NCBI GenBank assembly: GCA_947498505.1
Contig: CANMKG010000003.1
Coordinates: forward strand, 1 to 64,000
DNA length: 64,000 bases
Direction: 5' to 3'
Origin: an uncultured Maribacter sp.
Lineage (GTDB): Bacteria; Bacteroidota; Bacteroidia; Flavobacteriales; Flavobacteriaceae
The translations under genes were made by a program, and so were the position numbers. Below, piece after piece: positions 36,825-44,942 of the stretch; position 1 is the first letter of the stretch, and every line of letters starts with the position of its first letter. The notes beneath the pieces are model-generated. The model ran no database searches, had not been told where the DNA came from, and was given only the letters and a program-made list of their open reading frames with translations.

Positions 36825-39227
36825 ATGAAATTACAGTATCTATTTATTGTATTATTCACTTTCTTTTCGTTATCCCTGAGTGCTCAGGATATTACATTAT
36901 ATGGAAAAATAAAGGATGAAAATAATATGGGGGTTGCGTTTGCCAACATTGTATTGTCGTTAGCAGATTCAACAGTTGTAAAAGGAACTTCTGCAGATGA
37001 GAATGGTGTTTTTTACCTAAAAAATGTTGCTAGTGGTTCTTATATTGTTTCGGCTAGTTATATTGGGCGCATTACTAAAAAAATTAGAGTCGATGTAAAA
37101 GACCAAGATGTTAATGTTGGTAGTATTGTATTAATTGAAGATACAGAGGAATTAGATGAGGTTGTTGTAACCTACCAAAAACCAAAGTTAGAAAGGAAAG
37201 TGGATCGCTTAGTTTTTAGTGTAGGAAATACAGCGTTAGCAGAAGATGATATTTGGAATGTTCTTAAAAGAACCCCTAGTGTAAATATTATTAACGACAA
37301 AATTGAAATAAAGGGAAACACTAAAATTGGCTTTTTAATAAATGAACGTTTAATTCCGCTTAATAATGAAGAAGTTACAAGCTTGCTTTCTGGTAATTCT
37401 GCCAGTAATGTAGAGGCCATAGAAGTTATTACGAACCCACCTGCTAAATATGGAGCAGAGCATGAGGTGCTTATTAATATTAAAATGAAGAAAAGCCTTA
37501 TTGCTGGTTATAATGGAAGCATTTATAACAGGTTTTCTCAAGGTGTTTTTCCGAAACACACTATAGGAACCTCCCATTTTATTAAAGGAAAAAAGGTAAA
37601 TACATCTTTGACCTATAGTTTTAACAGGAATAAAGCTTTTAGAAGGTTTATTGATGATACCAACTTTACTTTAGAAAATGGGGATAAGGAAAAATGGTTA
37701 GCAAATCAAAAATTTATAGATACAAGACAAAAACATAATTTTAGTTTGTTTGTAGATTATGATGTAAATGATAAAAACAAACTAAGTTTTTCTTCAATAA
37801 ATACTTTTAAACCTTTTCATAAAGGGTTTAGAGATACCGAAACGGTTATTACAGAACCAACAGGAAATTTGCAATCTAGTTTTGTGACCTTTAATGGAAT
37901 TAATTATACTTCTTTAAACACCTCATTTTTCATAGATTGGGAACATAAATTAAATAAGAATGGGGCTGAAGTATCTTTTAAATCGCATTATACTTTTTCT
38001 AATAATGAAAGGGAACAAGAGGTGCAAACAGATTTTTTTGATGAAACTGCTAGTTTGATTTCAGAAACTGATTTTAATACAGATAGTGAGCAGAGCATTA
38101 ATTTGTTTAGTGCTCAAATTGACTTTTTTTCACCTTTAAACAAACACACCAATTTAAGTTCGGGTTTACGTTTTGCAAATATTAATTCGGATAATGAAAC
38201 TAATCAAGATGCTAATATTGATTTAGGTACCCAATTAGCTAGTACAGGCTTATTTTTATATGACGAGCAAATATCAGCTGCTTACTTAGATGTTAATAAC
38301 AGTTGGGAAAAATGGAAGTTTAGGGCAGGTTTACGTTCAGAATACACAGAGGTAAAGGGCAATTTAAAAAGTGAGAATATTAAAAATAAACAGTCGTATT
38401 TAGAATTTTTTCCATCGTTTTCGTTACAGCATATTCCCAATGAGAAGACTAAGTTAAATTTGTTTTACTATCGAAGAATAACGAGACCTAGATACCAGAA
38501 CCTTAATCCGTTTGTAACTTTTCAAAGTATTAATTCCACAATTGAGGGAAATCCTAATTTACAACCATCGATACAAAATTATTTGGCGTTTAATTTTACA
38601 TTTCTACGAGATTACGCATTTGAAATTTTTTATTCGCACAAAGTCAATACTTATGATCTTCAGGTTTTTCAGGATAACGACAATCAGTTTATTAGGTTTA
38701 TAAGTACAAATATTGGAGATAGAGACCGACTTGGAATAGACTTTACCTATAGTAAAAATTTTACTGATTTTTGGTATTCATATTTTTTAATAAGTAGCTA
38801 TAAGATTAACAATGAATTTACCGATTTTGAAACTGGAGATTTGTTTAAAAATAGTCAATGGTCTTCTTTTTTAGAATTTAATAACGATTTTACACTTCTA
38901 AAGGATAAAAGTTTATTTCTTAATATATCATATGGTTATCAAGCGCCAACTATTCGTGGAAATTATAAACGTGAAGAAACTAGCCAATTTGGTATTACTG
39001 TACGTAAAAAAGTATGGCAAAACAGAGCTAGTATTTCAGTAGGTGTTGAAGATATTTTTAACAAAAGTAATGTTGCCATTACCCGTAAATTTTCTAATCA
39101 AGACCTATCGTCATTAAGTATTCGAGAAAATCGCTTATTTACATTTGCTTTTAGGTACAAATTTGGTAACACCACAATTAAAAGTAATACAAAGTCTAAA
39201 CGTATTGATGAGCGTTCAAGAATATAG
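36825..39227 (+). CDS. Outer-membrane beta-barrel (TonB-dependent receptor-like) protein with carboxypeptidase-regulatory domain
   Basis: 800 residues from ATG 36825, which begins a proper signal peptide (MKLQYLFIVLFTFFSLSLSAQ). An in-frame TTG nine codons upstream is less likely. Residues about 22-105 form a CarboxypepD_reg domain (ITLYGKIKDENNMGVAFANI). A plug-like region follows with ELDEVVVTYQKPKLERKVD and a NPPAKYGAEHEVLINIKMKK segment. The remainder is alternating amphipathic strands ending in FAFRYKFG plus a short basic tail. This is the family with a C-terminal OMP_b-brl_3 barrel, relatives of TonB receptors. Substrate unknown. Its stop is 2 bp from the stop of the convergent next gene. 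Confidence 0.87.
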   Translation: MKLQYLFIVLFTFFSLSLSAQDITLYGKIKDENNMGVAFANIVLSLADSTVVKGTSADENGVFYLKNVASGSYIVSASYIGRITKKIRVDVKDQDVNVGSIVLIEDTEELDEVVVTYQKPKLERKVDRLVFSVGNTALAEDDIWNVLKRTPSVNIINDKIEIKGNTKIGFLINERLIPLNNEEVTSLLSGNSASNVEAIEVITNPPAKYGAEHEVLINIKMKKSLIAGYNGSIYNRFSQGVFPKHTIGTSHFIKGKKVNTSLTYSFNRNKAFRRFIDDTNFTLENGDKEKWLANQKFIDTRQKHNFSLFVDYDVNDKNKLSFSSINTFKPFHKGFRDTETVITEPTGNLQSSFVTFNGINYTSLNTSFFIDWEHKLNKNGAEVSFKSHYTFSNNEREQEVQTDFFDETASLISETDFNTDSEQSINLFSAQIDFFSPLNKHTNLSSGLRFANINSDNETNQDANIDLGTQLASTGLFLYDEQISAAYLDVNNSWEKWKFRAGLRSEYTEVKGNLKSENIKNKQSYLEFFPSFSLQHIPNEKTKLNLFYYRRITRPRYQNLNPFVTFQSINSTIEGNPNLQPSIQNYLAFNFTFLRDYAFEIFYSHKVNTYDLQVFQDNDNQFIRFISTNIGDRDRLGIDFTYSKNFTDFWYSYFLISSYKINNEFTDFETGDLFKNSQWSSFLEFNNDFTLLKDKSLFLNISYGYQAPTIRGNYKREETSQFGITVRKKVWQNRASISVGVEDIFNKSNVAITRKFSNQDLSSLSIRENRLFTFAFRYKFGNTTIKSNTKSKRIDERSRI

Positions 39228-39229
39228 TA

Positions 39230-39445
39230 CTAATAAGCACCCATAAGCCCTCCGCAAATTCCTAGACTTATTAATAAATAAACACCTGCTAGTATAAATA
39301 GTATTTTTGCTGCTTTCGGCTTTTGTTTACTTCGTAAAACAAACCCAACGATTAATAATAAAAGAGCTGGACCAAACATTATTGCAAAAAGTAATGCAAC
39401 AAGCCCATCTAAGTTACCAACTTCTAAGGGTAGTATAATATTCAT
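39230..39445 (-). CDS. Small two-helix membrane protein of the radical-SAM/Lgt-like operon
   Basis: 71 residues with two strong membrane helices (about 12-35, LVALLFAIMFGPALLLLIVGFVL, and 48-68, ILFILAGVYLLISLG) joined by a basic loop (RSKQKPKAAK). The basic loop predicts a cytoplasmic turn. Its ATG overlaps the stop of the radical SAM gene (ATGA), so it is made with that enzyme. I do not recognise a family. As the last gene of the operon it could be a membrane anchor or subunit for the radical SAM enzyme or the Lgt-like protein. Confidence 0.7.
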   Translation of the reverse strand: MNIILPLEVGNLDGLVALLFAIMFGPALLLLIVGFVLRSKQKPKAAKILFILAGVYLLISLGICGGLMGAY

Positions 39446-40836
39446 AATATTTCGTTTTGTAAAGTCTTTAAATGTTCTAATTTTTCATCTCTATAAAACA
39501 AGTTCATAGTTTCAAACGGAATTATTTTATAGTCTTTATTTACGATATGTACGCAAGATTTTTTAATAGCTCTAACATCAAAGTTATATGCATCAATAAA
39601 TTGCATAATAATTATTCTAAAGAGATTATCATAACCTAAATTAGGAGCTTCAATTTCTGGAAGACAACACATTATACTTTTTAGATTATCTTCTGCTTTT
39701 TCTACTGAATTACCAGTACTAAAAAGTTCAATCATTTTACCATGTAGTTCAGGGTCTTGTTCATAAATAATGGTGTTTTTTCCTTCATTTAATAAATCAT
39801 CAGGGTTTATGTAACGAGTTAAAGGGTTTACGTTTTCTCCTAATTTTAAAGCATAAGCCATTACTAAAGCATCCGGATTACACGGTACAGGTATTAAATC
39901 ATCAGGGTTAAAAATTGGGGACTGTTCTAATATTTTTCTTCGAACTTCGGTTAAGGTTATCCTATTTTCATCAACTCCAAAATTATCTAACCTACCTGCT
40001 ATTTGTGTTGGCTGGAACGTTACCCCACGAACACATTTTTGTTTTAATGCAAAATCAATAGTTTTACCCATTTCGTGGTCGTTAAGTCCTTTTTGTAGGG
40101 TAACTACAAGTGTAGTAGAAAGGTTTAATTGGTTGAGATGTTTTAAAGCATTTAACCTTGTTTCGGCTAAATCAGCACCACGTAACGTTTGTAAAACGGT
40201 ATTGTCTAAAGAATCAAATTGGAGGTATATTTCAAAGTCAGGCATATAGGAAGCTAACCGCTCAGCAAACTTAAAATCTTTAGCGATTTTAATACCATTA
40301 GTATTGAGCATTAAGTGCCTAATAGGCAAGGTTTTTGCATAATCTAAAATTGCAAAAAAATCAGGGTGTATAGTAGGTTCACCTCCGCTTAATTGCACTA
40401 CATCAGGTTCTCCTTCATTTTTAACAATAACATCTAACATTTTTTTTACTTCTTCGAATGTTCTATGTCTTCCATAGCTTGGAGAAGAAGATGCATAGCA
40501 TGTTGGACAAGTTAAGTTGCAACGATCTGTAAGTTCAACTACAGTAAGACAAGAGTGTTGCTCATGATCTGGGCAAAGTCCACAGTCGTACGGACAACCA
40601 TAGTGGGTTTTAGTATTAAAAGTGTTAGGATATTCGGACGCTTTATTATAGTTGCGAATATTTTTATAATATTCGATGTCATCAGCTATTAAAACCTTAG
40701 AATTGCCATGCTCTTTACATTTTTTGAGCATGTAAACGTTGTTGTTTTCAAAAACAATTTTAGCATCTACCCTTCTTAAGCACTCAGGGCATAAGCTTAA
40801 GGTAAAATCATAATAAGTATAGTTTTTTGAAGGCAT
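39442..40836 (-). CDS. Radical SAM enzyme of the Tes/MJ0619-like type
   Basis: 464 residues. An N-terminal zinc-ribbon-like part has CPEC (Cys16, Cys19) and C-x2-HG (Cys40, His43). A second Cys cluster GCPYDCGLC (81, 85, 88) with HEQHSC (91-96) precedes the radical SAM CX3CX2C motif CNLTCPTC (106, 110, 113), then the SGGEPTIHPDF SAM-binding segment and FQPTQIAGRLD. The C-terminus has CC (390-391), SCVH (428-430) and IIPFETMNLFYR. This order matches the family of the archaeal protein MJ0619 and tetraether lipid synthase Tes, which join lipid carbon chains by radical chemistry. A lipid-related substrate here is inference, strengthened by the Lgt-like and small membrane neighbours, with which it overlaps on both sides. 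Confidence 0.85.
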   Translation of the reverse strand: MPSKNYTYYDFTLSLCPECLRRVDAKIVFENNNVYMLKKCKEHGNSKVLIADDIEYYKNIRNYNKASEYPNTFNTKTHYGCPYDCGLCPDHEQHSCLTVVELTDRCNLTCPTCYASSSPSYGRHRTFEEVKKMLDVIVKNEGEPDVVQLSGGEPTIHPDFFAILDYAKTLPIRHLMLNTNGIKIAKDFKFAERLASYMPDFEIYLQFDSLDNTVLQTLRGADLAETRLNALKHLNQLNLSTTLVVTLQKGLNDHEMGKTIDFALKQKCVRGVTFQPTQIAGRLDNFGVDENRITLTEVRRKILEQSPIFNPDDLIPVPCNPDALVMAYALKLGENVNPLTRYINPDDLLNEGKNTIIYEQDPELHGKMIELFSTGNSVEKAEDNLKSIMCCLPEIEAPNLGYDNLFRIIIMQFIDAYNFDVRAIKKSCVHIVNKDYKIIPFETMNLFYRDEKLEHLKTLQNEIL

Positions 40837-41581
40837 AAAGTACTCCCTTTAGTATGGTTTTATAATAATAGCAAAGACAAATTAGGCATAAAAATTGAAT
40901 AGTACTAAGTCCTAAAAGCAAGTAGGAATTTGGCTTTAGAAACTCGATACAAAATCTAAAAGCGAAATAACTTATCATAAAAATTTTAAAAAGCATTCCG
41001 TTTTTAAGCAACTTCTTTTGTCTATTTAATAGTTGTATTAAATAAAAGAGCATGATTAGAAAAACAATTTCATATAAAGCTATTGGGTGTCTTAGATGTT
41101 TGTCACCTAAATGCATCCCAAAAATACTATTGGTTACAATTCCATAGGTAAATTCATTGGTTCCTGCTAAAAAGCAACCTAACCTGCCAATTATTAAACC
41201 AATAATTATAGGTAGTGTAAAAAGGTCACCAGAAGAAGATTTTTCACCAATGTATTTTTTAACGAGTTCTACTCCTAAAAGCCCTCCAAATAAACCACCC
41301 ATAATGGTTTTATTATTTAAAATAGTAATCCAGCTTTGATTATAACTCTGTATAGGGTTTTCAAAAAAAGCAACAAATCTTGATAAGAATAAAGCTCCAA
41401 AAATTGCACCTATAATAATGGATAGTCGGTTTGTAGAAGATATTAAATCAACACTTTTTTTTCTTAAAAAACGGTAATATTGAAAGCCTATAAAGAAAGC
41501 TAAATACTCTAAGATTAAGTGCACATTAATCTTTATTCCAAACAAAATAGGTTCATACGGAATAGAAAAACTTATAAGCAT
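40808..41581 (-). CDS. Prolipoprotein diacylglyceryl transferase-like membrane protein (divergent)
   Basis: 257 residues with about seven membrane helices, the length and topology of Lgt. Lgt-like landmarks are KTIMGGLFGGLLGVEL (91-106), IIGRLGCFLAGTNEF (130-144), RHPIALYE (164-171) and a late Y-x3-R-x3-E series (Tyr205, Arg209, Glu213). Two residues essential in E. coli Lgt seem replaced: the His of the first landmark is Met94, and the Asn of the GRxGN signature is Cys136. Real Lgt moves a diacylglyceryl group from phosphatidylglycerol to lipoprotein cysteine. This divergent form may move another lipid or act on another acceptor. It overlaps the radical SAM gene by 29 bp and is the first gene of that operon. 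Confidence 0.8.
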   Translation of the reverse strand: MLISFSIPYEPILFGIKINVHLILEYLAFFIGFQYYRFLRKKSVDLISSTNRLSIIIGAIFGALFLSRFVAFFENPIQSYNQSWITILNNKTIMGGLFGGLLGVELVKKYIGEKSSSGDLFTLPIIIGLIIGRLGCFLAGTNEFTYGIVTNSIFGMHLGDKHLRHPIALYEIVFLIMLFYLIQLLNRQKKLLKNGMLFKIFMISYFAFRFCIEFLKPNSYLLLGLSTIQFLCLICLCYYYKTILKGVLYAFKKLYLL

Positions 41582-41630
41582 AGAACTAATATAGGGGCAT
41601 TTAATGTTTTTACAGCTAATGTATTAGTAG

Positions 41631-41638
41631 TAAATTTG
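41631..41638 (+). promoter_or_regulatory. Predicted -7 box of dusB
   Basis: TAAATTTG followed by CGGC and then the ATG at 41643: only four bases separate the box from the start codon, so the mRNA is probably leaderless. No TTG is obvious at the -33 distance. Confidence 0.55.
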
Positions 41639-41642
41639 CGGC

Positions 41643-42638
41643 ATGCCAAAAATTGGAGACATACAATTACCTGATTTTCCATTGTTATTAGCGCCAATGG
41701 AAGATGTAAGTGACCCACCTTTTAGAGCACTTTGTAAAGAGCAAGGTGCAGATGTTTTGTATACTGAGTTTATTTCTTCGGAGGGACTAATACGTGATGC
41801 TGCGAAAAGCGTGATGAAGCTAGATATTTATGAAAAAGAGCGTCCTGTGGGAATTCAAATTTTTGGCGCTAACATGGATTCTATGCTAAAATCCGTGGAG
41901 ATTGTTGAAAAGTCTAATCCAGATATTATTGATATTAATTTTGGCTGTCCTGTAAAAAAAGTAGTAAGCAAAGGTGCTGGAGCCGGAATTTTAAAAGATA
42001 TTGATTTAATGGTTGCACTAACCAAAGCAATGGTTAATCATACAAAGCTTCCGGTTACCGTAAAAACAAGATTAGGTTGGGATCATGATTCCATTAAAAT
42101 TGTTGAGGTTGCAGAACGTTTACAAGATGTAGGCTGCAAAGCAATTTCAATACACGGTAGAACAAGAGCTCAAATGTATAAAGGAGAGGCCGACTGGAAA
42201 CCCATTGCTGAAGTAAAAAACAATCCGAGAATGCATATTCCTGTTTTTGGTAATGGAGATGTAAATACACCCGAAGCGGCTGTAAAAATGCGTGATGAAT
42301 ATGGGTTAGATGGCGCTATGATAGGTAGGGCAAGTATTGGTTATCCTTGGTTTTTTAAAGAGGTAAAGCATTTTTTTAAAACAGGAGAATACTTAGCACC
42401 ACCAACTATTGAAGAACGCGTAATTGCAGCAAGAAGGCATTTACAAATGTCGATTGATTGGAAAGGCGAAAAATTAGGTGTTTTTGAAACCCGTAGGCAC
42501 TACACGAATTATTTTAAAGGTATTCCAAACTTTAAAGAATATCGAATGAAAATGGTTACTAGCGATGATTCTGCCGATGTTTTTGCTGCCTTTGATGAGG
42601 TTTTAGAAAAGTTCGGAGATTTTCAGTTTAGTAAATAG
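41643..42638 (+). CDS. dusB: tRNA-dihydrouridine synthase (DusB-type)
   Basis: 331 residues. The FMN-binding TIM barrel begins LLLAPMEDVSDPPFR. It has the family motif IDINFGCPVKKVVSKGAGAGIL (catalytic Cys in GCP), KTRLGWDH, ISIHGRTRAQMYKG and DGAMIGRASIGYPW. A C-terminal helical domain (MSIDWKGEKLGVFETRRHY) matches the DusB type. The enzyme reduces uridines in the tRNA D-loop using flavin and NADPH. It stands alone, divergent from the Lgt-like operon, with a near-leaderless promoter. Confidence 0.93.
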   Translation: MPKIGDIQLPDFPLLLAPMEDVSDPPFRALCKEQGADVLYTEFISSEGLIRDAAKSVMKLDIYEKERPVGIQIFGANMDSMLKSVEIVEKSNPDIIDINFGCPVKKVVSKGAGAGILKDIDLMVALTKAMVNHTKLPVTVKTRLGWDHDSIKIVEVAERLQDVGCKAISIHGRTRAQMYKGEADWKPIAEVKNNPRMHIPVFGNGDVNTPEAAVKMRDEYGLDGAMIGRASIGYPWFFKEVKHFFKTGEYLAPPTIEERVIAARRHLQMSIDWKGEKLGVFETRRHYTNYFKGIPNFKEYRMKMVTSDDSADVFAAFDEVLEKFGDFQFSK

Positions 42639-42642
42639 ATTT

Positions 42643-42663
42643 AAAGTCTAAAGTCTAAAGTCT
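42643..42663. repeat. Three tandem copies of the heptamer AAAGTCT
   Basis: AAAGTCT occurs three times head to tail just after the dusB stop. It is a simple slippage-type repeat of unknown meaning. Confidence 0.8.
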
Positions 42664-42696
42664 GGAGGCGATTTCAGGTAATTTTTTAAACAATAA

Positions 42697-43905
42697 TTAA
42701 GCAGTTATCAGCTTTTTAGAAATTCTACTACTAGCTATTTTAGATGCTAGCATACCTAAAACAATTATGGTTAGTAAAACAATGAACACATTAGATATTA
42801 GATATTCTACAGGATATGCTAATGAAGGTGTGATTTTTAACCACTCAAAAATAAGTTGAGACCATATTAATAATGAGCCGATTAGTACACCAACAAACCC
42901 ACCTAAACTAGTAACTAGAACACCCTGAACAAAATAAATATGTCGTAGCTCTTTTATAGTTGTTCCAAGACTATATAGTGTTTTAGAGTTTTGCTGCTTG
43001 TCCAAAATCATCATTATAATTGCTCCTACAACATTAAATAAAGCAATAACAATAACCAATGTAAATATTAAATATGTAGCTAAATTTTCGGTATTTAGCA
43101 TGCGATATAATGTGCTATTTAACTCTTCTCTGTTTTTAAGAATCACCTTATTTCCTAATACTTGAGTAATATTTTTTCTGACTGTTGCTTCATCAAAATC
43201 GGGTAAAAGTTTAAAATTAATACCAGATATTTTAGTTTCATCTTTTTCAAGAAGTGCTTGTACCAAAGCTAAATCGGTAAAAACGTATTTTTTATCTAAA
43301 TTCTCTTCAACGGCATAAACACCACTAATTATAAGGGGTAATTGATTAAAAGGTTTGCTGTTTATGTTTTGTTGTGATAATGAACCCTTGCCAGGCTTCG
43401 GAACAACAACACGCAACGGGTTTTGATATTGATTTACCGTAACACCAAGTAAGTTAACAATACCAATACCTGAAACTCCCTGTTGTTGGTTTATTGCCCA
43501 ATCTCCAAAGTATAAAGTACTGTCTATTCCAGTAACATTTACATAATTAGCGTCAATCCCTTTTATATAGGCAATATGGTTTTTTTGTTCGTGGACTAAT
43601 GAAACTTTTTCCTCAATTTCTTTGGCATAAAAAGCAACACCTTGTAGCGTTTTTAATGATGTTTCTTGTTCCGATGTTATCGCGAAAAACTTTCCTGTTG
43701 TTGGTACAGCTTTTAAATCAGGATCAAATGAATGGGTAAAGGAAAGGCTAAATGTTTTAAGTCCTGCAAAACCAGAAAGCACAATAAAAAGTGCCGCTGA
43801 ACCAATTACAATAACTAAAAAAGTAATAAAATTGATAATATTTACCGCATTTTGACTGCTTTTAGAGCGTAAATACCTTTTAGCAATGTATAGCGGAAAA
43901 TTCAC
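42697..43905 (-). CDS. FtsX/LolC-like ABC transporter permease
   Basis: 402 residues. An N-terminal basic anchor and helix (LYIAKRYLRSKSSQNAVNIINF ... FLVIVIGSAALFIVLSGF) is followed by a ~220-residue periplasmic MacB/LolC-type core domain, then three membrane helices (about 275-300, 320-345, 365-390) of the FtsX domain. LolCE-type proteins release outer-membrane lipoproteins; MacB-type ones do mechanotransmission export. The size and first helix fit LolC/LolE-like permeases, but no ATPase gene is adjacent, so the exact system is open. It lies 3 bp after rbfA on the same strand, a pairing common in Flavobacteria. Confidence 0.85.
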   Translation of the reverse strand: MNFPLYIAKRYLRSKSSQNAVNIINFITFLVIVIGSAALFIVLSGFAGLKTFSLSFTHSFDPDLKAVPTTGKFFAITSEQETSLKTLQGVAFYAKEIEEKVSLVHEQKNHIAYIKGIDANYVNVTGIDSTLYFGDWAINQQQGVSGIGIVNLLGVTVNQYQNPLRVVVPKPGKGSLSQQNINSKPFNQLPLIISGVYAVEENLDKKYVFTDLALVQALLEKDETKISGINFKLLPDFDEATVRKNITQVLGNKVILKNREELNSTLYRMLNTENLATYLIFTLVIVIALFNVVGAIIMMILDKQQNSKTLYSLGTTIKELRHIYFVQGVLVTSLGGFVGVLIGSLLIWSQLIFEWLKITPSLAYPVEYLISNVFIVLLTIIVLGMLASKIASSRISKKLITA

Positions 43906-43908
43906 AGA

Positions 43909-44301
43909 TTACGATTTTTTTCGTTTATCAAGTAAATCTCTATTTTCAATTGGGTTTTCTTCCCCTTTAAGCGATTTTTCTATATTTTCTATATATTCCA
44001 ATGAGTCGTCAATAAAGAAAAGTAATTCAGGAACACGGCGCAATTGATTTTTAGTACGCTGCGCGAGCTCATGCTTAATTAAAGGTTGATTAGATTGTAT
44101 ACCCTCAAGTAAAGCTTTGGCCTCTTTATTTGGAAAAATACTTAAATATACTTTTGCTATAGAAAGGTCTGTAGTAACTGTTACTTTAGAGACCGAAATA
44201 ATTACACCACGTAACCCTCCTTCAATTGCTGCTTTTTGAAGAATATCAACAATATCTTTCTGAATAACTCCACCAATTTTTTTCTGACGCTGTGTTTCCA
44301 T
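43909..44301 (-). CDS. rbfA: 30S ribosome-binding factor A
   Basis: 130 residues. It starts METQRQKKIGGVIQKDIVDILQ, followed by VIISVSKVTVTTDLSIAKVYLSIFP, the KH-like core, and the LAQRTKNQLRRVPELLFFIDDSLEY motif (normally RxxLRxxPxLxFxxDxSxE). RbfA binds the 30S subunit and helps mature 16S rRNA at low temperature. The extra Glu/Lys-rich tail is short. It is divergent from methylmalonyl-CoA epimerase, and its promoter box ends four bases before the ATG. Confidence 0.93.
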   Translation of the reverse strand: METQRQKKIGGVIQKDIVDILQKAAIEGGLRGVIISVSKVTVTTDLSIAKVYLSIFPNKEAKALLEGIQSNQPLIKHELAQRTKNQLRRVPELLFFIDDSLEYIENIEKSLKGEENPIENRDLLDKRKKS

Positions 44302-44305
44302 GCCA

Positions 44306-44313
44306 CAAAAGTA
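44306..44313 (-). promoter_or_regulatory. Predicted -7 box of rbfA
   Basis: On the minus strand TACTTTTG, TGGC, ATG: four bases from box to start codon, almost the same sequence as at dusB. A leaderless transcript is expected. No TTG is evident at -33. Confidence 0.55.
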
Positions 44314-44356
44314 CGCAGAATATGCGTAATTTGGCTAAATAGAAAAATTCCATACA

Positions 44357-44758
44357 ATGAAAAAGATAGAGCATATAGGTATTGCGGTGAAGGATTTGGA
44401 AACATCTAATCAATTGTTTGAAAAATTATTAGGAAAACCGCCGTATAAAGAGGAAGAAGTAGCATCGGAAGGCGTAAAAACCTCCTTTTTTGAAAATGGG
44501 CCAAACAAGATTGAGCTTTTAGAATCTACCAAACCCGATGGTCCAATAGGAAAGTTTATTGAAAAAAAGGGAGAAGGTATACATCACATCGCTTTTGAAG
44601 TAGATAATATTCATGAAGAGATGGAGCGTTTAAAAGCAGAAGGATTTATTATTTTAAATGATAAACCTAAAAAAGGAGCTGATAATAAGTTGGTTGCATT
44701 TGTACACCCTAAAACTGCAAATGGAGTTTTAGTAGAACTCTGTCAAGAAATACGATAG
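44357..44758 (+). CDS. mce: Methylmalonyl-CoA epimerase
   Basis: 133 residues, a two-module glyoxalase/VOC fold. It starts MKKIEHIGIAVKDLETSNQLFEKLLG (metal ligand His7), has FFENGPNKIELLESTKPDGPIGKFIEKKGEGIHHIAFEV (second metal His and the GEGIHHIAF signature), and ends with VAFVHPKTANGVLVELCQ (Glu ligand). It interconverts the R and S forms of methylmalonyl-CoA in propionyl-CoA/succinyl-CoA metabolism. Mutase genes are not in the window. Confidence 0.93.
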   Translation: MKKIEHIGIAVKDLETSNQLFEKLLGKPPYKEEEVASEGVKTSFFENGPNKIELLESTKPDGPIGKFIEKKGEGIHHIAFEVDNIHEEMERLKAEGFIILNDKPKKGADNKLVAFVHPKTANGVLVELCQEIR

Positions 44759-44773
44759 TAGTAACTAAATTGC

Positions 44774-44804
44774 TTGCAACAAAGTAAAATAAGTAGTAAT
44801 ATTG
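44774..44804 (+). promoter_or_regulatory. Predicted promoter of tRNA(CAU)
   Basis: TTG at 44774-44776, 20 bp, then TAATATTG at 44797-44804 (one mismatch to TAnnTTTG). The box ends 15 bp before the tRNA. Confidence 0.55.
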
Positions 44805-44819
44805 CATCCGCAATTTGCA

Positions 44820-44893
44820 GGTCCTATAGCTCAGCTGGTTAGAGCACCTGACTCATAATCAGGGGGTCCATGGTTCGAGCCCATGTGGGACCA
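44820..44893 (+). tRNA. tRNA with CAU anticodon, probably elongator tRNA-Met
   Basis: Acceptor GGTCCTA pairs with TGGGACC (one G-U pair), with A73 and a following CA. The anticodon stem CCTGA/TCAGG encloses CTCATAA, anticodon CAT at 44854-44856. The D-arm AGCTCAGCTGGTTAGAGC and variable region GGGGTC resemble elongator tRNA-Met more than tRNA-Ile2. It lacks the initiator GGG/CCC anticodon-stem pairs. An Ile2 (lysidine) identity cannot be excluded by eye. Confidence 0.9.
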
Positions 44894-44894
44894 C

Positions 44895-44927
44895 AAAAAA
44901 AGCCTCAGTTTTTCTGAGGCTTTTTTT
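44895..44927. terminator. Strong bidirectional terminator
   Basis: A run plus GCCTCAG (44895-44908), a five-T loop, then CTGAGGC plus T-run (44914-44927): a 14-bp stem. It ends the tRNA on the plus strand and the GH2 gene on the minus strand. Confidence 0.95.
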
Positions 44928-44942
44928 ATTGTTCAGCTTTGA

